A stretch of DNA of 64,000 bases, taken from assembly GCF_003711515.1 (NCBI RefSeq), contig NW_021167081.1, forward strand, positions 1,600,236-1,664,235, read 5' to 3'. The notes beneath the pieces are model-generated. The model saw only the letters and a program-made list of their open reading frames with translations. It was not told where the DNA came from and searched no databases. The stretch comes from Sodiomyces alkalinus F11. Taxonomy: Eukaryota; Ascomycota; Sordariomycetes; Glomerellales; Plectosphaerellaceae. Made by a program: the position numbers and the translations under genes. Within the stretch, counting starts at the first letter, position 1, and each line of letters begins with the position of its first letter. Shown here piece after piece: positions 10,357 through 21,885 of this stretch.

Positions 10357-11688
10357 TCAGTCCATCGCATCCATCTCACTCTCCCTAGACCCCTCCTCCT
10401 CGGGAACCAAAACGCCCACAAGACAAGCCGAAAGCATAGTCTCGTAGTTCACCCAGGGATGGACCTCACCAAACAGCCTCGTCCCGTCCTTGCCGGCGCA
10501 GCGCAGCAGCTCCCCGCGGCCGCCCGGGTGGTAATCGGCGTAAGGGGTGATGTTGTAGACGCGGCCGGCGAAGGCGCTCCAGGCGTCGGTGCCCCTGCGG
10601 CCGGAGTGGCGCTTCAGCATCGAAGGGGTGACTTTGAGGTACGGCGTGTCGGGGGGCAGGTTCCGGAGGTCGGCGGTGGGACCGGATATGCGGGCCCAGT
10701 CCAGGGGGGAGTGGCCTGGTGGGAGGAGGACCTTGCGGGAGGGCTTTTGCGGGGGTTGGTTGTGTGTTGGCGGAGGGGCGAGGGAGGAGGGTCCTGCTCT
10801 TGCTCTTGCTCTTGCTGCTGCGGCGGTGGCGGTGGCGGCGGCGGCGGGGATGCGGTTCGGGGCGGGGCCGCGGGCTATTTGCTGCGAGTCGGGGCGGGGG
10901 AAGAGGGTGGACGGGGTGGCGGAAGGGATTTTGTGAAGGCGAGGTGGTGCGGCGCCTGGTGGACGGGCTACTTGGGGGGAGCCCAGCATGGGGAAGGACG
11001 GACGGGATGCTGAGGCGTTGGAGGGTTTTGTTGGGAGCGGTGGCGGAGGCATCATGGAGGATGCTGATGGAGTTCGGATGGAGGGTTCGGCGGGCTGAGC
11101 GGGAGCCGACTCATCGGAGAGGGAGAAGGACGGGACCGAGGAGGCGTCGTGGGCGGTGGCAGAAACTTTGGGGGTTGTCTGTTCTTCTTCGGGCTCGGCG
11201 AGCTGGGGGGGAGACTGTAAAGTAGGCACGCTGGCCGGGGTCTGGATGACTGGAGGTGGGGGAGGCATCGCGGCGCGGTCGCGGTCTTGCGCAGCTTTGG
11301 CATCGCGCGCGGGGGCGGGGTCGGGCGAAGATGTAGGCGAAGATGTGGGTGAAGATGTACGTGTAGGTGCGGGTGCGGGTGCGGGTGCGAGGTCGACGAG
11401 AGGAGGCCCTGCTAGATTTGATCGGGCTTCTTCCACCTGTATTCTTGGCCTTTCTGGCTCTTTCGAAGTGACATGTTCTCCTCCGTTTCGCGCCTCAGGC
11501 TTATCGTCGGAATTTTGCGTATCGTTATCTCGAGGAGGCGACGAGGGTTTCGAAGTCAAAAGGAGCGCGTGTGAGTGTCGACGGGCGGGGAGGAGGAAGA
11601 ATGGAAGGTAGGGATGAATCCATGGTGGTGGCGCGACGAGGACCCAAACGACAGAAGCGACGATGAGGGAGACGCCGACGTAGCCCAT
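10357..11688 (-). CDS. Membrane-anchored cytochrome b5 heme-binding domain protein
   Basis: A single exon of 443 residues. Residues 3-33 form a hydrophobic N-terminal anchor. Residues 45-350 are a long low-complexity Pro/Ala/Ser linker (Ala-Pro dipeptides, several PPP runs). Residues 355-435 form a cytochrome b5-like domain: AFAGRVYNITPYADYHPGG with axial His387 in HPGG and a second His410 in VHPWVN, 23 residues apart as expected. The domain resembles that of yeast Irc21 and of b5-reductase-like proteins, but no reductase domain is present, so it would need a separate electron donor. Likely anchored in the ER or another endomembrane with the heme domain exposed to the cytosol; the electron acceptor is unknown. 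The family call is firm, the pathway is not. Confidence 0.88.
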   Translation of the reverse strand: MGYVGVSLIVASVVWVLVAPPPWIHPYLPFFLLPARRHSHALLLTSKPSSPPRDNDTQNSDDKPEARNGGEHVTSKEPERPRIQVEEARSNLAGPPLVDLAPAPAPAPTRTSSPTSSPTSSPDPAPARDAKAAQDRDRAAMPPPPPVIQTPASVPTLQSPPQLAEPEEEQTTPKVSATAHDASSVPSFSLSDESAPAQPAEPSIRTPSASSMMPPPPLPTKPSNASASRPSFPMLGSPQVARPPGAAPPRLHKIPSATPSTLFPRPDSQQIARGPAPNRIPAAAATATAAAARARARAGPSSLAPPPTHNQPPQKPSRKVLLPPGHSPLDWARISGPTADLRNLPPDTPYLKVTPSMLKRHSGRRGTDAWSAFAGRVYNITPYADYHPGGRGELLRCAGKDGTRLFGEVHPWVNYETMLSACLVGVLVPEEEGSRESEMDAMD

Positions 11689-13434
11689 GGTGGGGCAGGA
11701 GGGGTTCTCTTAGCGATTAAGAAGTGCGCTGGGTATGCGGGTTGGCGAAATGCTGATAATAGTCTCCTGTAGTTGGATGGTAAAGGGAAAATACGGGATA
11801 GTAGGTAGGTAGGTGTTGATGGTATCGGAAGATATTTTGAGGTGGAGGGGCAGCCGCGGAGGATCGGAGGATCGGAGCCGACGGAATTGTGGGTATGGCA
11901 TGCAGCCGATGTCGGGTACTGTGGAGGTATTTAGCAGCGGTACCTTACTGGGCACATGCACGAAGTAATCCGGAGTACAGGTACGTCACGAGCCGTCACG
12001 AGCCTCAATGAGCGGTAGACTAAAGGTACCTTAGGTCCGCGGTACGGACCTTAGGTAGTGAATGGTGCGAGGTACCTGAATGGTTCGACCATGACCATAT
12101 TTTTCGAGCTCGCTTGTCTTAGGTATGGTACAAAGATCCTCTTTAGCCTCAAATTATACTGGGTTGTGCATGAAATGCATGAAGACATAAAATACATTAA
12201 AATGAGATAGATGTATGGGTCGCGACCGAGTTTTACCCCGCTACTGTATTCCTTTCTTCGTGCTCTGCCGAACTTTTGTTCCGCTCTGTTTGTTTTGTTT
12301 TGTTTTGTTTTGTTTTGTTTTGTTTATTTTCCGTGTAATGTGAAGAATTTCTTCTTCCCCGTGTCTCTCCTCGTCTGTACCTGAGACCTCCTGGTTCCTT
12401 GACTGATGGATTTCATGGATTTCGTACAACGTACTCTACTCTGCACAGAGTACTCTGACATAAGAGGACTCCTGTAAACTGATCACGGTATGTATCAAGT
12501 CCACACCGCCAATTCTGCCAATGCTATCAACCTACACGTGTACTTCGTCCAGCAAGTACCTAACTGCTGTTTAGTGGACCTCAGGGGACTTGGCCGCCCC
12601 TGAAGAAATTTGTCTCTCCGTACTAATCGACGCACCATATCCGCAAAAAGCGACATGTGTTCGTACCTTCTACCTCTATGGCAGTATGAAGTACTTCGTG
12701 GTTCCCTGTGACTGGCGTTGAACCACTTGTACACACCTTGTACCGACTTAGTCAACTTGAGACGTCTCCCCGAGGAAGAGCAATGTTGTTGTGTGTGACA
12801 TGGCACGGGATCAAAGTCCAAAGCCAAAATGTCATTCCTCAACACCTCGACCAACAATACCACTGGTGACACCACCACCACCACCACCACCACTACCTCC
12901 TCCTCCTCCATTTCTCCGACATCACCACCACCGTCTTTTCCCTCGAAAATATCGTCCCGCCGCCAATCTTCCTAGCCGACGACCACTAATCAAACACGCT
13001 GCACCGTTGCCCTTCGAACACATACTTCCGCAGCAATCGTCCAAAAGTCCTCGGTCACTGCCTCACCCCGAGTTGAACCCCACACATCTTCAAAACAACA
13101 ACAACCACGACGACAACAACAACAACAACCACGACCACCTCTTCAACAAGAAAAGCAACGAAAACAACAACAGTATCAATCACCAGGACACAAGCACTCA
13201 TTTTCTACCATATCCTCTTCTCGGACAACGACGCCGTCTGCCCGCTCCCTCCAATCTCGCCCTCACAATGTCCTGAGCCGCCACCCGCCTCTTCGCCCTT
13301 CGTCCGTCGTCGCTGGCCCTGGCCCAGGCCCAGGCCCAGGCCCAAAATCACAACCAAACCCAAAACCAAACCCAAACCCAAAACCAAACCCAAAACCAAA
13401 CCCAATTCCCAGCGCCGCCAATCGTACCTCTAAT
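11689..13434. other. Divergent interval with microsatellites; possible 5' exon of the next gene
   Basis: 1.75 kb between the cytochrome b5 gene and the gene at 13435. It contains a tandem TACCTTAGGT element at 12023-12058, a TTTTG pentamer array (12291-12325), ACC and TCC trinucleotide runs (12869-12910), CAA-rich tracts (13095-13175) and CCCAGG/CCAAAC hexamer tracts (13315-13411). From 12976 onward the frame of the downstream gene is open without a stop, so part of this interval may be coding (see findings). Confidence 0.5.
12291..12325. repeat. TTTTG pentanucleotide microsatellite
   Basis: Seven near-perfect copies of the unit TTTTG on the plus strand, in intergenic DNA. Confidence 0.9.
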
Positions 13435-15609
13435 ATGCCCCCGCCACACGATAGGGGCGCGTCCGCCGCTCCCCGACAACCCGTTCTCAGCCCAGCGGCC
13501 GCCAAAGCCATCGGTCGTACGCCTCTAACTCCCAAGATCGCTTCCAAGGTCCAGCCTCAGGTCCAGCAGCCCGTCGTCACCCCGCTGGCTCGTCGCCGAA
13601 ACGAAAATGCCCCCGTCATGCAGCCATTCGGCTCCTCGGCCTACAAGGATGAATACGCCAGCCCCGTTTCCGCTTTCCTCAGCAACAACATCACGCCACG
13701 TTCCGGCTCTCGTCAGAGCCGCGTTGACAGTGCTAACAGCACGCCGACCGGCACTCCGAACCACGATCGTCTCGATCCCGCCGATTGGGAGGCAAACAAT
13801 GGCAGGTCCGGCGGGGGTAGCGAACAGCAACCACAACCACCACAACCACCACAGCAGCAGCCGCAGCTAAAACGGCAATTCGTCACCTTCAGCTCGCCCG
13901 CAAACCATCGTACTCCTCCCGATACTAACACCACCAATAACAACAATCACAAGTTCTTCTATGCCAGTGACGCCAAGGGTTCTCACCACCACCCTGCCCT
14001 GTCCCTGTCCAAACCCGCCGCTCCGCAGCAGAGAGGCTCTACTTTCCTCTACGCAAATCCGAGCGCCGTCCGACGAAACCGGCCAATGTCGCCGCCCCCC
14101 GTATCCTCCCCGACCTATGCACCCGTCATTGCTCCTATCCACGCCGCCCAGGAACCGCAAACCACAAGCAGCAAGTTCGTCTACGCAAATGGTCTCCCTG
14201 ACCTACAACCTGCTTTCCGACCCGGTTCGTCCGCCGGCTCCGCCGTATCTTCTTCGACTTCCAAGCTCCCTACCCTCCGAACCCCCGCAAGCACACCGGG
14301 TGCAGGGTACCCCTTGGCACGACCGACATCACCCATCAAACAAATCCACCAGCCGCCAGCGGTGTCATCCCGGGGTTCTTCTATCGCCGGCCAGACGACG
14401 CAGACCCGTCCACAACCGCAGCTCGTCGCCAGCCCGCCTTCGCTAGCTCCCACCTCAGCTGCCAAACGGCGTATCAGCATCGAGACATCCCCTCAACCCG
14501 CCAGTCATTCTCGTGAGGGTAGCATCGGCGCCGGCGACGCCATGATCATGTCCCACTTTATGGCGTCCCAAGCCTCCCAAGCCGCTCACGCCTCTCAACC
14601 GCCTCAAACCTCCCAGGCCTCTTCCGGCGCGTTCTCCCCTGCCGCTCCGCCACCAGCTCCTAACCCTGTCATGACGATGGCCTCCATCATCCAGGCCACC
14701 GAAGACTTTGCCGAATCGGACGAGTCGAAAGGGCAGAGTGAATTGCAAAGTCCCACCAAATCCACCCACTCGACCGACCCCCTCAACGATCTCGTCGCCA
14801 ATGCCCGCCGCGAGCGTAAAGTGCAGGACCTGGAGATCACGAACGCTTCCCTCGAGGCCATCAACAGGTCGCTAGAACGCCAGCTCCGCAAGCAAACCGC
14901 CGAGCTGCGGCGATATCGTCGCCTTTCCCGCGCCGGGCGCATCTCTTCCCTCGCTTCCATTGCGTCCAGCCGTATCCCGTCGAACTCGACCGTCGCCAGT
15001 GCCGTCCCCGGCGCGGAACCCGGCCTGGACCTTTCCGATCTGAGCGAGGAAGAGGAGGAGGAAGAAGAAGAAGAAGATGATGACGACGACGACGCAGATT
15101 CTCTTTACGACACGGACCCCTCCGACACCGAATCCGCCTCGGGTCGGAGCCTCAAAGTCGACCGCCGCCGCCAGCGCGACGAACGCCGCCTGCAGCTCGA
15201 CCTGACCAAGCACCGCGAGCTCTTGGTCGACAGCCAGAAGATCAACCAAAGCATAAAACGCTGCCTTCGCTGGACGGAGGAGCTCATCAAGGACGGCAAG
15301 AAGGCCCTCGAGTACCACGTCCGTGTGAGCGACGTGGACCTGCCGCCTAGGGTTCTCGCGCCGCAGTACGATGACGAGGAGGAGAACGAGCCCGACCTGG
15401 GTGTCATCAAGGACGACGATACCCCTGACGGATACGGCGAGGAGAAAGGAAAAGACGAGAACTTGCAGCGGGGTGATGTCCTCATTTATGACCCAAGTGC
15501 CGATATCACACCAAAGATGAAAGAGAAGGACAGCAACTTAGCACCACAGTGGGGGAAGGATCCGCAGGATAGGGACAGCGGGATAGAGCTGCCCATTGAC
15601 GGCGGGTGA
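13435..15609 (+). CDS. Large disordered protein with central coiled coil and acidic tract, unknown function
   Basis: A single open frame of 724 residues from the first ATG. Residues 1-440 are Ser/Pro/Gln-rich and disordered with several SP/TP sites, including TPLTPK near residue 30. Three short motifs of the form [KT]F(F/L/V)YA[NS] occur at about residues 173, 203 and 247. Residues 447-500 form a charged helix/coiled coil (VANARRERKVQDLEITNASL). Residues 539-558 are a Glu/Asp run, and residues 576-635 are a second helical region. The composition suits a cytoskeletal or scaffold protein, but I do not recognise the family and claim no function. The frame is open upstream of this ATG to 12976, so the real N-terminus may lie further 5'. 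It converges with the DnaJ gene. Confidence 0.82.
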   Translation: MPPPHDRGASAAPRQPVLSPAAAKAIGRTPLTPKIASKVQPQVQQPVVTPLARRRNENAPVMQPFGSSAYKDEYASPVSAFLSNNITPRSGSRQSRVDSANSTPTGTPNHDRLDPADWEANNGRSGGGSEQQPQPPQPPQQQPQLKRQFVTFSSPANHRTPPDTNTTNNNNHKFFYASDAKGSHHHPALSLSKPAAPQQRGSTFLYANPSAVRRNRPMSPPPVSSPTYAPVIAPIHAAQEPQTTSSKFVYANGLPDLQPAFRPGSSAGSAVSSSTSKLPTLRTPASTPGAGYPLARPTSPIKQIHQPPAVSSRGSSIAGQTTQTRPQPQLVASPPSLAPTSAAKRRISIETSPQPASHSREGSIGAGDAMIMSHFMASQASQAAHASQPPQTSQASSGAFSPAAPPPAPNPVMTMASIIQATEDFAESDESKGQSELQSPTKSTHSTDPLNDLVANARRERKVQDLEITNASLEAINRSLERQLRKQTAELRRYRRLSRAGRISSLASIASSRIPSNSTVASAVPGAEPGLDLSDLSEEEEEEEEEEDDDDDDADSLYDTDPSDTESASGRSLKVDRRRQRDERRLQLDLTKHRELLVDSQKINQSIKRCLRWTEELIKDGKKALEYHVRVSDVDLPPRVLAPQYDDEEENEPDLGVIKDDDTPDGYGEEKGKDENLQRGDVLIYDPSADITPKMKEKDSNLAPQWGKDPQDRDSGIELPIDGG

Positions 15610-16886
15610 TTTTACGCCTTTTTCAACCCTCTTTTCTTTCCGACATGCTTCACTATACCCGCTCCCTTGCCTTGCAGGGAACACATCACTACAATTCTTT
15701 TTTTTTTAGGCTCAGCATCGCGACAGGCTTCGACGATGCTCACAAACACTCGCTCACTCGCCACTCCACGGGGACTATTTTCCTTTTTTTCTGTCAGGGG
15801 GCCAAGGCAAAGGCAAAGGCAATCTAAGGATCCGGGAGACATTGGATTCTCACAGGAACGGCGTTGGCAGGCTCTCTATCGTTCTCTCTTCATCTTTTCC
15901 CTTGGATTATTCAGGGGTGCTCAACATGCACCACCACCACCACCACCACCATCCACCAACGTTCGCCTTTCTCTTACCATAGTTTCTTTTTATTCTTTCC
16001 TTTGTCGCGAACTTGTTTTGTGGGCTGGGCATATCTTGTCTGTACCATTAGATACCCCCATCATCCGAGCATTACATTACATTTAGGTCCGCCAAAACGA
16101 GAGGGCGGGAAACAGAGAAATACAGAGTATGACACCCATGAAACGGTACTCGTAGCAACTGGGAATCGAATCACCTTCGGATGTCTACAATCATCAAGTG
16201 AAGCAGTTCATCATATCACCGTCGCCTCAGGGATGAGAACCCGGAAAGTCACTTGATGAGTTCACCTGGTTCTATACCAAGCTTGACGAGCGCCAGCAAG
16301 GCCGTCGCGTAAACCGAGTGCAAAAGGCTGGAGGCTGAAACTGTATGGAAAAGCGGCTGCCTGCGCTAGGATTATATGGTTTGACATTGGGGGATACGGA
16401 GATGAATACCAGAGAAACGCTAGAAACAAATTCGCTCAGGATACCTTATAATAAATAACCATGAGCAGGAGAAGGCGGGTCGAAACAACATTGAAGAAAA
16501 ACAAAAAAGCAGAAATGGAAAGACTGCAATAAACAAGGATTAAACAGAAAAAAATCTATGTAGGGTAGTAGTAGAAGTCAATGGTATCACCTGGGTCTAA
16601 AATAACCCAGCAACTTCGATGCTCGCCGGAAGCATCATCGTGGTCCTCCCCACCGTTCTGACGATCTCTTTCTGTGTGGCCTCTTCTCCCATGCCTGTCG
16701 ATAGGACAAGACGAGCAGTTCATTGAGGGACACTAAGATTATCCCCCTTATAGCCTAGTTGCTCCTTTCCAATCACAAGTAAGCGTCTCTCGCTACCCCC
16801 CTAGACCGTGTTACCGCTGGCTGCTTTGCCGCATCAACGCCTCGCAGCCTCGCGTTCTATCAAGTTTCGTTTCACACCATGCACTA
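15610..16886. other. Convergent intergenic interval
   Basis: 1.28 kb between two converging stop codons. Contains T-runs (15699, 15781), a CACCAC trinucleotide run at 15930-15953, and A-rich sequence near 16500-16550 that could serve as the 3' UTR of either gene. No ORF looks coding. Confidence 0.5.
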
Positions 16887-18669
16887 CTACGCCTTGGGAG
16901 GCACGTTGGGCGCATTGGCCGCTGTTTCGGCGGCCATGTCGTGGTGAGAAGAACCGAACGGGCTCTTCTTGTTGCGTTTCTTGGTGTCCTTCTCCTTCTT
17001 AATCGCGGCCTCGGCAACGAGCTGCTCGAAGACGAGGTAGTCTCCTTCCTCCTCGGGGGATCGTTGGGCCTATAGATAGTTGGTTAGTTGGGGGCGGAAA
17101 AAATTAAAAAGAAAAGAAGACCCAAAAAAAGGAAAGAGGAGGCAACGGCCAAACTCACCTTGAGGAAAGTTTCACCAATAATGAGAAGAGCCTCAGCCCT
17201 CTGGAGCCGCTTGCTCAGGGGCACCTTCTTATCGTACAGCACCTGGTCGCACACCTCCCGGAGGACGCTCTGAATCTCAAACTTGCTCCCCCGCCACGCG
17301 GCGTTGAGGATCTTGCCGGTAACGCGCCTCTCGAACTCGGCCTTGCGCTCGTCGGACCACTCGTCGCCGCCCTGCTCCTCCATGCGCGCCATCTCCTCGA
17401 TGGTCTGCTGCGCGTCGATGGCGCTGCTGATGGTGCCCCACGTCTCCTTGACGAGGGTGCCCTTGTCGCGGACGCGGGAGAAGAAGCCGCCGAGGCCGAG
17501 GAACTTCTGCGACCGCAGCAGCGCCGTGGCCTTGGAGACGTACGTCTGGCCGATGGCGTGCAGGATGTCGAGGCCGAAACTCTCCATCTTCATGTTCTCC
17601 ACGTGCAGCCGCATCTTCTCCTGGAACGACTTGGTCACCGCCTCGCCCCGCTCCGTCTCGGTCCACACGCTGACGCGGTCGACCAGCTTGCGCGCCAGCG
17701 TGTCGACGCGCTCCTGCCGCACGCGCGCCCGCTCCTTCTCCAGCGCCGCCAGCTGCTCGCGCTGCTCCTGGGACAGGCCGGCCTTCTTGCGCTCCTTGCG
17801 GCGGAGGGATTCTTCCGTCTCGGGGCCGCCGGCGGCCACGGCTTCGTCCGAGGGGCGGTCCATGAGAGCTGGCCGGATAGGGATCTGGGTGCGGCGGGAG
17901 GCCGAGCTGGCGGAGGGGCTTGGGGAAGGAGTGCGGGGTGGTAGCGTGCGGGCGTTCGGATCGGTCGGGGGAGCTGGCGAGGACTTGTCTTCCTCGACGA
18001 CAACGGCGGGGGGAGGTGGAGCGGCTGAAGGGGCGTCCTTCATACTCTCCTTTATGGCCTCTTCCGTCCCGGGGAATTCGGCGTCATCTGCACGTTGGCC
18101 CGGAGCTGTCGTGCTGGGGCCAGCCTCGCCAGCCTCGCCGGCACCAGCAGCAGCGGCGGCGGCGGCGGCAGCAGCTTCTTTCTCCCTTGCTTGTTCCTCC
18201 TCCATCTCTTGCGTGGTAATCTCCATCGTAGCTGTGAGGTCCTTCATGAGACTAATCTCGCCAATCCAGTCGACGAAGGCATCACCACCGAAGATGGAGG
18301 TGAAGAACTCGGCCGGATCGACAAAGCCCTCGGACGGCTTGGCGTGGTCCTTTCCGAACTTGTCGTAAGCGGCACGGAGGTCGCCATCGGAGAGTACCTG
18401 GTAGGCCTCGCCAATTTCCTGGAACTTCTCGTGGGCGGTAGGATCATTGTGGTTCTTGTCTGTCGGGCTGAGGTCAGCCCATCGCAAGGGGGAGACGGGA
18501 CCAGAGAGGGATAGGAAGAAAGAAGAAAGGGGGCAAGGGGGGCGGGGGAGAGAAAGTGCGAACCTGGGTGGTGAACGATGGCCAGTTTCCGATATGCCTT
18601 CTTGATTTCCAGCTCAGTGGCGGTGGGCTTCACGCCCAGTGTATCGTAATAGGCTGTGTCCGCAACCAT
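16887..18669 (-). CDS. DnaJ (Hsp40) co-chaperone with DnaJ-X domain, Caj1/Djp1 type
   Basis: Exons 18564-18669, 17159-18459 and 16887-17069 (introns 104 and 89 bp) encode 529 residues. The J domain occupies residues 5-75, with YYDTLGVKP and the catalytic HPD at 34-36, formed exactly across intron 1 (CCAG|AC), which supports that junction. It is followed by [18 protein letters not shown] and [12 protein letters not shown], diagnostic of yeast Djp1/Caj1. A low-complexity Glu/Ala linker follows, then a DnaJ-X domain (about 270-470) with a basic helix. The last exon adds a Lys-rich tail. Such proteins stimulate Hsp70 ATPase; Djp1 helps ER-assisted delivery of mitochondrial and peroxisomal proteins. 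The ATG at 18669 is in good context; the stretch upstream lacks an earlier in-frame ATG. Confidence 0.93.
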
Positions 18670-20975
18670 GGTCGCAGCAGAAATCGAGTCGATGCGGGTT
18701 GTTCTGTTCTCTGTTCCCAAGGAGTACGTACGTTTGGACTGCTGTGGGCACGAAGGCGAGTTAGGTATAATAGGCGGTAGAGACGAGGATGTTCTGGACG
18801 TGGCTGGCGAGTCGTGGGTGATGGTGGTAATCGCTGATGCTTGTTGATAAGTACGTAGTGTAGGACAATTTATTTGATCCCGACGTTGACGACGACGTTG
18901 ACGACGACAGTCTTTCTGGAGGGGAGTCGCACTAGTTGAACAAGTTGAATCCTGGGTACCGAAGGCGGTCTGTTTTTTTTACGCAGGCCCCACCATATTA
19001 CGTCGCCAGCCTGAGCCACCGGCCACCTACCTTACCTTAGGCAGCACGCCAGCGGATGTACCAATGTAACCAAGTGGTGTCGACTCGGAAATGCCACAAG
19101 GTATAATCACATGCAAGGTACTTTGTGTGAGATATCTTGTAAGTATCTCATAACACCACAACCACAGGCGCACAAACGCTATACTGTTGTACTGAGAATA
19201 CCTCTGTCAACCTTCCAGGTTGGCTTACGTGTCAAGCGTCAAATGTCAAAACTCCCTCTGACACCTGCGGACATTCCCAGGTGGTGGTACTTCTTCAAGC
19301 TGTCGCCGTCACCGAATGGGCCCCTAAGGTAGGTATACCGTATGAAGAAATGAAGTATCCGTACATGAATTCTGGCAAATGCGTAAAACTGCTGCCCACG
19401 GGGTTATGTGCTGATGTCGCTTATTGATACGTTTGATGCTGTACGAATTAGTTGCAACTTCCAACACCGACATCATAGCAAACTAGCAAATACTGCGCAA
19501 CTGGCCGACTTAGTAATCCAGGAAACAAAAGTGACTGGACCCGTACAGAAATGGAACAAGCCTTGTGGGAATGAGGCTTGGAGAAGAATACGCAACAATG
19601 TTTCCAAATGCCAGTTTTTGGGCAGCGAGTAGACAAATGCAAGTCCAACGGACAGTGTCCCCAATGTGGACGACAGGTGTCTTATAATAGCGCCCAACTC
19701 AAGCTATGTCCCTCCGCCAATATGCGTCCCTTTTTGCTCAGGACGAACGAGTATTCTATTGAGCTTGGTGATAGACAGTCTGTCGAGATGACAAAGATAC
19801 TGTACACCAACCAAACCAAGATGAAATCAAGTGCCGTGATACCTATGCAAGATACTCTTGACTATTGAGGCTTGCTAGGCTAGCACGCAAAAACATCAGA
19901 CACAAAATACTATCAGACCTTTTGATATAATTAAGTACCTTAGCCCGGACGGAGTACAGGGTACGGACTGTGGTAACACAGGAATACCGGAACAACCAGG
20001 ATATGAAACTCGAATAGCGCACCAATCTAATGGCCTCGGAATGACCCAGTGTTTTTCTTCTGCCCTGTAAGAATAATCAAAGATGCGAAGAAGCAAATTC
20101 ATGGCTACGCAGTACGATGTTTTCAAGTCCAACATCGCACTGAATATCTAAAGAGCTGCTATCACTCGGAACCTTTCCCTAAATTCTTCATCATAACTAC
20201 TTATCACTTATATACTCCGTGCATATTTCTGTAATTGCGCCTCGCCCCTTTTCGCGTTTCCCGTCCAGTCCTAGACCTAGTGCACGTTGAGACTGAGACT
20301 CTCCACTCCTTCTCGGTTAAGGTGACTCAACAGACAAGTACTTGTTTTAACAGAAATATCTCTGTTGGTAGAAGGATTATATGGGGTACCTTATATGAAG
20401 CTACTCATGGCGGTGCCTTCTTTAGGTTCAAAGCGGGGTTGGCCGACCCGTAGGACTGGTTGTGTTACGGAATATAAACCTTGGACCCAGGCCAGAGGCT
20501 GAGCCAGCAACCCAGCGCTAATCGTCCAACATAGCCCCTACACGTGTAGAATCCGCCACCAATAGTTAGTCATCATTGGTCAGAACGCGCGTTCTACAAA
20601 TAGAAGTCCCCTCACGCCCCAGTATCTTGTCTTGGAGACGGATGCCCCCCCGGAACCCCTTGGCCCTGAAGGAAATTGATTACGGTCATATGTAAGGTAG
20701 GTACAAGAGGGGGCTTTTCTTCTTCTTCTTCTTCTTTTTGTTTTTGTTTTTCTTTTTAGGCGCTAATAGATCAACCACGCTACCATTTTCCTTCTCGCGT
20801 GCTTCCGTCCCATCCATCTCCTCTTTACTTTCTTCCCATCCGTCCTGTTATCCGCGACACGAGAATCACAATACCCAGAATCCTTCGCGAACGCCAAGAG
20901 TGCGTCTTACGACGACAAAAGAACGAGACACCATCAATCAATCAATCTGCGGTAGTCTACCGAACCGACGCCGAA
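18670..20975. other. Divergent intergenic interval
   Basis: 2.3 kb without a recognisable gene. It holds a tandem GACGTTGACGAC repeat (18882-18909) just upstream of the DnaJ gene, several ACCTTACCTTAGG-type words (19022-19040, 19325, 19935, 20693), and a pyrimidine-rich stretch at 20715-20760 before the MARVEL-like gene. Short ORFs show no family resemblance. Confidence 0.5.
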
Positions 20976-21885
20976 ATGAGCGGAAAACATTACGTCGTCG
21001 GCGACTCGTCGCCCTTCCTCAAGCGTGTCTTGATCCCCTTCTGGGTAGTCCGCATCCTAGTCTTGCTGATCCAGGCCGTCGTCCTCGGTCTCGCCATCGC
21101 CGCCCTGGCCGCCTTCAGAGAGGATATTCAGAACGAGGTCGACATAAGCTATGGCGCCACAGTCGCCATCTTCGTCGTCAACCTCATCATCGTCCTTTTC
21201 TGCCTCGCCCTCGACCTCGTCAGCATCATCAAGCGCGCCAGCCGCACCCTGAGCCCGCGCTTCTTCATCATCACCAATGTTATCCAGACCACCATCTGGA
21301 CCGTATTGTTCATCTTGTCCTTCATCGGGAGTATCTCAACTACCGGCATTATCATCTCCGTTATTGTATAGTGAGTCAACTTCACCTGTCCCAGCTTTCC
21401 TCGAGTTCCGCCCCTTTTTCTTCGTCCCCCTTCTTTCTCCTTTTTTCCTTTTCTCCGTACCTTTTTTTGGTCCAATGCACTCCTCTCGATTTGAATACAG
21501 AAAGGGGAAAAAACCACACCAAGACGGCCCGAACGCTAACAATATCTCTTCTTCTCTTAGTCTCTCCTTTGTCGGCATGCTCATCTACGCCTCCGTCGTG
21601 TACCACAGGTTCCGCACGGGCCGCCTCACGTACGCCCGCGCCGGCCAGATAGACCCCACCGCGGCCCAGAACCCCGGCTTCACCCCCTACGGAAACTACG
21701 GCCAAGGCCCCTCCAACGCCGCCTACCGACCGGCCGAATTCAACGGCTACAAGCAGCCCGAGTACGAGTTGCCGACTCAGTATGGCTACGGCCAGCAGAG
21801 CACCACTTCGGCCTGGCAACAGAACCAGGCCCAGTATCCTCCACCCGGGCAGCAACCGCAGCAGCAGCAGAACCTCTACCATTGA
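20976..21885 (+). CDS. Four-span MARVEL-like membrane protein
   Basis: Exons 20976-21370 and 21561-21885 (190-bp intron, donor GTGAGT, acceptor TTCTCTTAG, phase 2) encode 239 residues. Four hydrophobic segments lie at about residues 23-46, 58-80, 90-113 and 118-145, the last spanning the splice junction, which confirms the join. The C-terminal 95 residues are a cytosolic-type tail rich in Gln, Pro, Tyr and Gly (many YG and QP pairs). Topology and size match fungal MARVEL-domain proteins of the plasma membrane or secretory vesicles, but no diagnostic catalytic motif exists. The start is the ATG at 20976, beginning MSGKHYVVGDSS. Confidence 0.82.

Noticed and set aside
12791..13276. 161-codon alternative frame with Pro- and Asn-rich repeats
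   Set aside because: It is the +1 reading of the same CCA/CAA tract and is interrupted before the real gene; probably low-complexity chance openness.
17283..18368. 361-codon antisense frame over the DnaJ gene
   Set aside because: Ser/Arg-rich shadow of a GC-rich coding exon; no domain.
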